Shown: piece after piece, positions 59,562-64,000 of the stretch
How positions within the stretch are numbered: position 1 is the stretch's first letter
Layout of the letters: every line of letters begins with the position of its first letter
NCBI GenBank assembly: GCA_965279705.1
Contig: OZ257257.1
Location: 1,984,001 to 2,048,000, forward strand
Length of the DNA: 64,000 nt
Origin: Stagnimonas sp965279705
GTDB taxonomy: Bacteria > Pseudomonadota > Gammaproteobacteria > Nevskiales > Nevskiaceae
Reading direction: 5' to 3'
Made by a program: the position numbers and the translations under genes
The notes under the pieces: generated by a model
The model's input: only the letters and a program-made list of their open reading frames with translations
Databases searched by the model: none
Told to the model about the DNA's origin: nothing

Positions 59562-60072
59562 GCACGAACCCCGTCTCGGCTTCAATGATCACCGGCTTGG
59601 TGGCACCGTGGATCTGGATGCTTTGAGTCGTCGCTGTGCCACCGGATTTGCTCAGCGGCCGTCCTAATGCATCAAAGTTGAAGTCCGTCGGCTGCGAGCT
59701 GAAGGAGGAGCTGGCTATGGCAGTTAGCGTTGCCGGCGTTTCGCCCTTTGGCCCGCGCAGACTGGTATCACAGATGGCGATGTTGGACGTCGAGGCAATG
59801 CTCAGCGTCAAGGAATTGGGGGTGAAAGCCACGCAGACTGTGCGCCTTTGGGCGACAGCTGTCTGACGTGCAAAACGCAAAAACGATAGGGTTTCGTCGT
59901 GAAAGCCCGTCGCGGTGAAATCGGCACTTTTGAATAAGCGCGGTGCAGCATAAATAGAAATAACGCTCAGTAAAACAATGACGATAATCAACTCGACCAG
60001 CGTGAATCCTTTTTCAAGTGATTCTCCGAATGGGTGCCAAGCGGCTCTGGCGTTCCAGGTGGCGATATTCAT
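59554..60072 (-). CDS. mshC: MSHA minor pilin MshC
   Basis: From the ATG at 60072 the protein has 172 residues and an unusually long leader of about 22 residues (with Trp, Arg and Pro) before KG/FTLVELIIVIVLLS. No ribosome site is clear. After the helix, TLSFLRFARQTAVAQRRTV is the GspH/MshC-type signature. A shorter leader would need a start codon that I could not find, so either the long leader is real or a non-standard start is used. Confidence 0.85.
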   Translation of the reverse strand: MNIATWNARAAWHPFGESLEKGFTLVELIIVIVLLSVISIYAAPRLFKSADFTATGFHDETLSFLRFARQTAVAQRRTVCVAFTPNSLTLSIASTSNIAICDTSLRGPKGETPATLTAIASSSFSSQPTDFNFDALGRPLSKSGGTATTQSIQIHGATKPVIIEAETGFVHE

Positions 60073-60122
60073 CAGAAAAGCACATTTATAATTATTATAT
60101 AAATCAATCAGCAATCCAGAGC

Positions 60123-60161
60123 GAGGTTAAAGCTCAATGTAAAACTTGAGCTCTCAACCTC
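60123..60161 (-). other. Intercistronic RNA hairpin between mshA and mshC
   Basis: On the transcribed strand an outer stem GAGGTT/AACCTC and an inner stem AGCTCAA/TTGAGCT close an eight-base loop. It starts 32 bases after the mshA stop. There is no T-run after it, so it is more likely to protect the 3' end of the abundant pilin message or to mark a processing point than to act as a simple terminator. Confidence 0.6.
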
Positions 60162-60193
60162 ACTTTGGATCACTGCCTAATTAAGCCGTAAGC

Positions 60194-60640
60194 TTATTTA
60201 GCGCCCAACATGACAAACGTGGCGGTTCTGGCGGTGTCGTCATTATTGGTGACTGTGCAAGTAACGACATCACCGACATTAGCGATTGCAGTGTCGCCTG
60301 AGACGGCATAGGCGCCGGGAGCTGCCGAAAATATCGTTCCAGTCTGCAACAGCGTTGCTGCAACGCCGTTGGTGCAACCACCTGAGGTGTTCGCGACGCC
60401 AGTTGCTACGGTAGTGGCAGCTGTAAGCGAAGCGCCTTGCACCAAGCCTTTAGCGAGTGCAGCTGAAAAATTGATGCTGCTACCCGAGTTGAGAGCACCG
60501 GCAACGCCTTGTGTAGCTGCCAAGCGTGCGTCGCCGCTCAGGTCCAAAAACTTCGGAATCGCCACTGCTGCCAAAATACCGAGAATGACGATGACAATAA
60601 CCAACTCAATTAAAGTAAATCCGCCTTGTGCACTTTTCAT
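60194..60640 (-). CDS. mshA: MSHA major pilin subunit
   Basis: The 148-residue prepilin has the short leader MKSAQGG before FTLIELVIVIVILGILAA, with Glu at mature position 5, the classical type IVa site for PilD. The mature protein is about 141 residues, Ala/Thr/Gly-rich, with a C-terminal Cys pair (about residues 91 and 131) that forms the D-region loop. It polymerises into the MSHA pilus used for attachment and surface sensing. The ATG follows AGGATTAAA. The 169 bases upstream are AT-rich with candidate -35 elements (TTGACT, TTGACC), suggesting its own strong promoter. Confidence 0.93.
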   Translation of the reverse strand: MKSAQGGFTLIELVIVIVILGILAAVAIPKFLDLSGDARLAATQGVAGALNSGSSINFSAALAKGLVQGASLTAATTVATGVANTSGGCTNGVAATLLQTGTIFSAAPGAYAVSGDTAIANVGDVVTCTVTNNDDTARTATFVMLGAK

Positions 60641-60784
60641 TTTAATCCTATAAATTACCGCATGATCTAAAAACCAGAACGGTTATTTAGATTTGCAGCA
60701 TATAGGTCAAATTGAGGAAAAATGTAGTAACGACGTGGGAGAGTCAATTTTTTAGCTGGATTTTTATTTTCCGCTCATTTAGGC

Positions 60785-60803
60785 AAAAACTAGTGATTAC
60801 TAG
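60785..60803 (-). terminator. Weak terminator-like hairpin after mshG
   Basis: On the minus strand CTAGT, loop AATC, ACTAG is followed by five T. The stem is only five AT-rich pairs, next to another palindrome CTAGATTAATCTAG. It could partly separate the mshEG and mshA transcripts. Confidence 0.35.
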
Positions 60804-60809
60804 ATTAAT

Positions 60810-62054
60810 CTAGCCGCCGCCTCTACCCATCGCGGCCTGCCCCATGTTCCATAACGGTAGGAACACGCCCAACGCCAGCAGCAGCACCAAGACACCAATA
60901 ACGCCGAGTAGGATGGGCTCGATGGCGGCCGACAGTCCCTTGATGCTGTAGGCGGTGTCACGCTCGTACATGGCGGAGATCTCAAACAGCAGCGAGTCCA
61001 GCTCACCGGTCTCCTCACCCACAGCAATCATCTGCATGACCATCGGGGTGAACACTCCGGTCTCAGCTGCGCACTGCGTGATGCTTTCACCCCGCTGGAT
61101 GCCATCGCGCATCTGCTCGATGCGCTTGCCGATAAAGGCGTTGTCCACTGTTTGAGCAACCACGCTCAGCGACGTCACCATCGGCACGCCACTTTGTATG
61201 GATAAGGCAAAGCTGCGCGCAAAGCGCGCCAGGGTCGCTTTCAAGATGATGTCGCCAACGACGGGCAGCTTTAGTTTTCTGGCATCCCAGCGATATCGTC
61301 CCACCGGAGTAGCCAGGTATCGGCGTGTCAGAAGGGCCGCGCCGAAAACACCCGCCAGCAGCAGTGGCCAGTAAGCGACCATCCAGGCGGAGAAGCCCAA
61401 TAACCCTCGCGTGACGAGAGGTAGCTGCGCGTGAAAGCTAGCGAAGGTTTTGGCGAACACCGGGATCACAAAGACATTCAGAATCACCAGTGCGCCACCC
61501 ATCGCGATCATCACGAACATCGGATAGCGCAAGGCTTCCTTGATGCGCTGACGCACCTCTTGCTCGAACTCGATGTGTTTTGTGAGATGCAAAAACACCT
61601 CGGTGAGTCGCCCTGTCATCTCGCCGACTCGCACCATCGAGATATAAAAGGCGCCGAACAGCTGCTCATACTCTGCAATCGCAGTGGATATGGTCTGGCC
61701 TTTCTCGATGCTCGCCCGAATATCACCAAGCATTTCAGAGATCGCGGGCTTGCTGGCAGAGGCCTCTAGACCTGCTAGTGCACGCAAAATCGGCACACCT
61801 GCTTTATCCAACGTGTACATCTGCTGCGAGAACACCAGAATATCTTCAGGGACTACAGGCTTGCGACTCAGCCGCTTCAGCCAGCTATCCACATCGGCAA
61901 CGATGGGACTCAATGCGGGCGCGATGTAGATGGGCACCACACCAATCAATTTCAGTCGATCCACCACTGCACTTTCTGTTACCGCCTCGATCTGCCCCTC
62001 GGCAGCCTCGCCAACGGAACTGCGACCCCGCCATTCATACATTGGCATCGTCAA
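60810..62054 (-). CDS. mshG: MSHA biogenesis inner-membrane platform protein (PilC/GspF-like)
   Basis: The 414-residue protein has the two T2SSF domains of platform proteins (about residues 75-195 and 275-400), with helices near 175-200, 225-250 and 378-402, and the motifs FSQQMYTLDKAGVPILRAL and FALSIQSGVPM. It anchors the assembly ATPase MshE at the inner membrane and guides pilin insertion. Its start directly follows the mshE stop with no gap. Confidence 0.93.
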   Translation of the reverse strand: MTMPMYEWRGRSSVGEAAEGQIEAVTESAVVDRLKLIGVVPIYIAPALSPIVADVDSWLKRLSRKPVVPEDILVFSQQMYTLDKAGVPILRALAGLEASASKPAISEMLGDIRASIEKGQTISTAIAEYEQLFGAFYISMVRVGEMTGRLTEVFLHLTKHIEFEQEVRQRIKEALRYPMFVMIAMGGALVILNVFVIPVFAKTFASFHAQLPLVTRGLLGFSAWMVAYWPLLLAGVFGAALLTRRYLATPVGRYRWDARKLKLPVVGDIILKATLARFARSFALSIQSGVPMVTSLSVVAQTVDNAFIGKRIEQMRDGIQRGESITQCAAETGVFTPMVMQMIAVGEETGELDSLLFEISAMYERDTAYSIKGLSAAIEPILLGVIGVLVLLLALGVFLPLWNMGQAAMGRGGG

Positions 62055-63809
62055 CTACTCCTGCTCGTCCGTATCGAAGCCAATACGCATGGCCTCGGAA
62101 AGGGAGGTCTTACCGACCCGCACCAAATCCAGAACGTGATGCGCCAAAGTACGACCCGCCATCCGTTCGCGCGCCAATCTCATGAACTCGCTGGGATCAG
62201 AACCCAGCGTAGCCTTGGTCAGTGCAGCGTCCATCTCCAGCAACTCGTAAACGCCTTGACGACCGATGTAGCCGGTGCCGTGACAGGCAGAACAACCGGC
62301 ACCCTGCTTGGCGGCGAGCGTGTCGGCGTTTTCACCCATCGTAGTCAGCCAGGCTGTTTCCTGAGCATTGGGCTCATCAAGCTCAGTACATTCAATGCAG
62401 TTGAGGCGCACGAGTCGTTGTGCGATGACTGCCTGCAAAGAGGTCGCCACCATGAACGGCGGCACCTGCATATCCAGCAGTCTGTAAGGCGTGCTGATGG
62501 CATCGCGGGTGTGCAGCGTGGAAAGCACCAGGTGCCCGGTGATGGCTGCGCGTAGCCCGATCTCGGCAGTCTCGGCATCGCGCATCTCACCCACCAGAAT
62601 CACGTCCGGGTCTTGCCGTAAGGTGGCACGCAATACACGCGCGAAGGTGAACTCGATCTTGTCGTTGACCTGCACCTGCGTGATGCCGGGCAGACGGTAT
62701 TCGACTGGGTCTTCAACAGTGATGACTTTCAGCTCGGCACTGTTAATCTCTGCGAGTGCGGCATAAAGCGTGGTGGTTTTGCCGGAGCCGGTCGGGCCGG
62801 TGACCAGTACCAGCCCGGCACTGCGCCGCAACAGCTCGCGAAAGCGTTTGAGCATGGGTGCAGGCATGCCGATGCGATCCAGATGCCGGATACCGCCGCT
62901 TTGGTCGAGCAGGCGCATCACGGCGGACTCGCCATAAGTGGTCGGCAGGGTCGAGAGTCGCACGTCGATGGTGTGGTCCTTCAAACGAACACTGAAGCGG
63001 CCATCCTGTGGCAGGCGCTTTTCGGCGATCTCAAGGCCTGCCATCAATTTCAGCCTTTGCATCAAAGGGCTACCAATGCGCTTCTCCGCCAGCATCTGCG
63101 TTTGCAAAACCCCATCGACACGCAAGCGAATCTGTAGCTCTTTCTCCCTGGGCTCGATGTGCACGTCAGAAGCACCGACCTGGATCGCATCTTCAAAAAG
63201 CGACTGCAGCAGTCGCACGACCGGAGCCCCCTCAGTGCCAACCGATGCGGTCAGCTCACCGAAGTCCAGCACATCACTCACGTCTTTTTCGAGTGCTCGC
63301 GCGAAGCCGCTGATCTCCTCCGTGCGTCGATAGAGACGATCCAGCAACAGGCCAATATGGCTATCGGGTGCCACAGCAACCGTTATGGCGCGTTTGAGCA
63401 GGCGCGTGAGTTCGTCAAACGCGAATAGGTCTTGCGGCTGACTCAGGGCGACAAGAAGAGAATCGCCGCGATCCTCCAGCACCAAAGCGCGAAAGCGACG
63501 CGCGGCGACCTCTGGCAATAGACGAACGACCTCTGGACGGAATGGAAACGTCTTGAGATTGACCAGCGGGATGTGCAACTGCTGTGCAAGACAGCTGACT
63601 AAAAGCTCTTCAGTAAGAATGCCGTCCTCGATCAGAAGCGTCCCAAGCTTCCTACCGGTTTGCTTCTGAAGCTCGAGAGCGTGTTGCAGCTGCTGAGAGG
63701 TCACTATTCCCTGCCTTAGCAGGATGTCGCCCAGTCGAAGCTTCTCGGGGCGCCCTGCAATAAATGCCTTGGTGGGAGGCATGACATTCGCCATAGATAC
63801 GTTCTTCAT
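62055..63809 (-). CDS. mshE: MSHA pilus extension ATPase with c-di-GMP-binding MshEN domain
   Basis: The 584-residue ATPase powers pilus extension. The N-terminal MshEN domain has both 24-residue c-di-GMP motifs: RLGDILLRQG (from R25, ending at Q49) and KLGTLLIEDG (from K54, ending at Q77). The GspE core has Walker A GPTGSGKTTTLYAAL, Walker B ILVGEMRDAETAEI, and a Cys4 zinc site made from NCIEC and GCSACHGTG near residues 475-515. In Vibrio cholerae c-di-GMP binding to MshE drives MSHA extension. The ATG at 63809 follows AAGGAT. It is the first gene of the msh cluster. Confidence 0.95.
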   Translation of the reverse strand: MKNVSMANVMPPTKAFIAGRPEKLRLGDILLRQGIVTSQQLQHALELQKQTGRKLGTLLIEDGILTEELLVSCLAQQLHIPLVNLKTFPFRPEVVRLLPEVAARRFRALVLEDRGDSLLVALSQPQDLFAFDELTRLLKRAITVAVAPDSHIGLLLDRLYRRTEEISGFARALEKDVSDVLDFGELTASVGTEGAPVVRLLQSLFEDAIQVGASDVHIEPREKELQIRLRVDGVLQTQMLAEKRIGSPLMQRLKLMAGLEIAEKRLPQDGRFSVRLKDHTIDVRLSTLPTTYGESAVMRLLDQSGGIRHLDRIGMPAPMLKRFRELLRRSAGLVLVTGPTGSGKTTTLYAALAEINSAELKVITVEDPVEYRLPGITQVQVNDKIEFTFARVLRATLRQDPDVILVGEMRDAETAEIGLRAAITGHLVLSTLHTRDAISTPYRLLDMQVPPFMVATSLQAVIAQRLVRLNCIECTELDEPNAQETAWLTTMGENADTLAAKQGAGCSACHGTGYIGRQGVYELLEMDAALTKATLGSDPSEFMRLARERMAGRTLAHHVLDLVRVGKTSLSEAMRIGFDTDEQE

Positions 63810-64000
63810 GGACTAGATCCTTGGCCGCAAAAAAAGCGAGTCGTCAGCAGCGTGCGGACGCGGCGATAAATTGAGCGTGGGGTGATTTGGTAACGCGCGA
63901 ATAGATCGCTGTTGAGAGCGATACTGCGATCAAATGGTCGACGGCGTTCTTCCTAGAAGTGATTGGATACTACCGCCATCTCGTTTAGCGATTCCAATTA
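63810..64000. other. Upstream region of the msh cluster
   Basis: The last 191 bases contain no open frame that I can support. They should hold the promoter of mshE; no -35/-10 pair stands out clearly. Confidence 0.4.

Noticed and set aside
1..64000. tRNA, rRNA and CRISPR arrays
   Set aside because: No cloverleaf-like gene, ribosomal RNA stretch or regularly spaced repeat array was seen on reading through; the only regular repeats are the protein-coding ones in mshQ.

Overview
The window is high-GC proteobacterial chromosome, most likely from a gammaproteobacterium. The evidence is the gloB / yafS-like / rnhA / dnaQ cluster, a Pseudomonas-type fadBA operon, a divergent ppsA/ppsR pair, an Enterobacteria-like dif core and a complete-looking MSHA pilus cluster. 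A Nevskiales or Xanthomonadales-like lineage would fit, but the exact order is a guess. No tRNA, rRNA, CRISPR array, transposase or integrase was seen.

Layout. (1) 1-6966: a minus-strand operon of a large exported protein, two TPR lipoproteins, a small exported protein, an ExbB/TolQ channel protein and the start of an ExbD protein, i.e. a proton-driven envelope machine with unknown cargo. (2) 7028-11984: mltD-like lytic transglycosylase, gloB, a yafS-like methyltransferase, rnhA, dnaQ and an ArsR-methyltransferase fusion. (3) 12003-19010: phasin, fadBA, a TetR regulator, an enoyl-CoA hydratase and a drug/metabolite exporter. (4) 19158-22452: a three-gene signalling operon with two response regulators (the second carrying catalytically dead GGDEF-like and EAL-like domains) and a histidine kinase with an ethylene-receptor-like membrane sensor. 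(5) 22449-27446: RNase T2, ppsA, ppsR, an unrecognised gene and gloA. (6) 27593-27620: a strong candidate for dif, the XerCD chromosome-dimer resolution site. KOPS-like octamers point toward it from both sides, so this window probably spans the replication terminus.

(7) 28139-47581: a very GC-rich accessory island. It encodes three esterase/lipase-type hydrolases, an SDR, an acyl-CoA ligase, a MATE exporter and a CRP-family regulator. It also encodes a TonB receptor, an SGNH esterase, a GPH-family sugar transporter, a TIM-barrel sugar isomerase/epimerase, a GH2 beta-mannosidase, a PfkB sugar kinase and an AGE-family mannose isomerase/epimerase. Five promoters of this island share one 16-bp CRP-type operator (consensus TGTCCC-N5-TGACA), always in the same orientation and always exactly 21 bp upstream of a -10-like hexamer. 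This is class II activator geometry (centre about -41.5) and ties the island into one regulon, probably controlled by the CRP-family protein encoded inside it. The enzymes suggest uptake and breakdown of an acylated beta-mannoside to fructose 6-phosphate.

(8) 48000-63809: a hybrid histidine kinase of noticeably lower GC, then a one-direction MSHA type IV pilus cluster in the transcription order mshE-G-A-C-D-O-P-Q-I-pilN-J-K-L. Compared with the Vibrio arrangement, the E-G genes have moved to the front and mshM, mshN, mshF and mshB are not present here.
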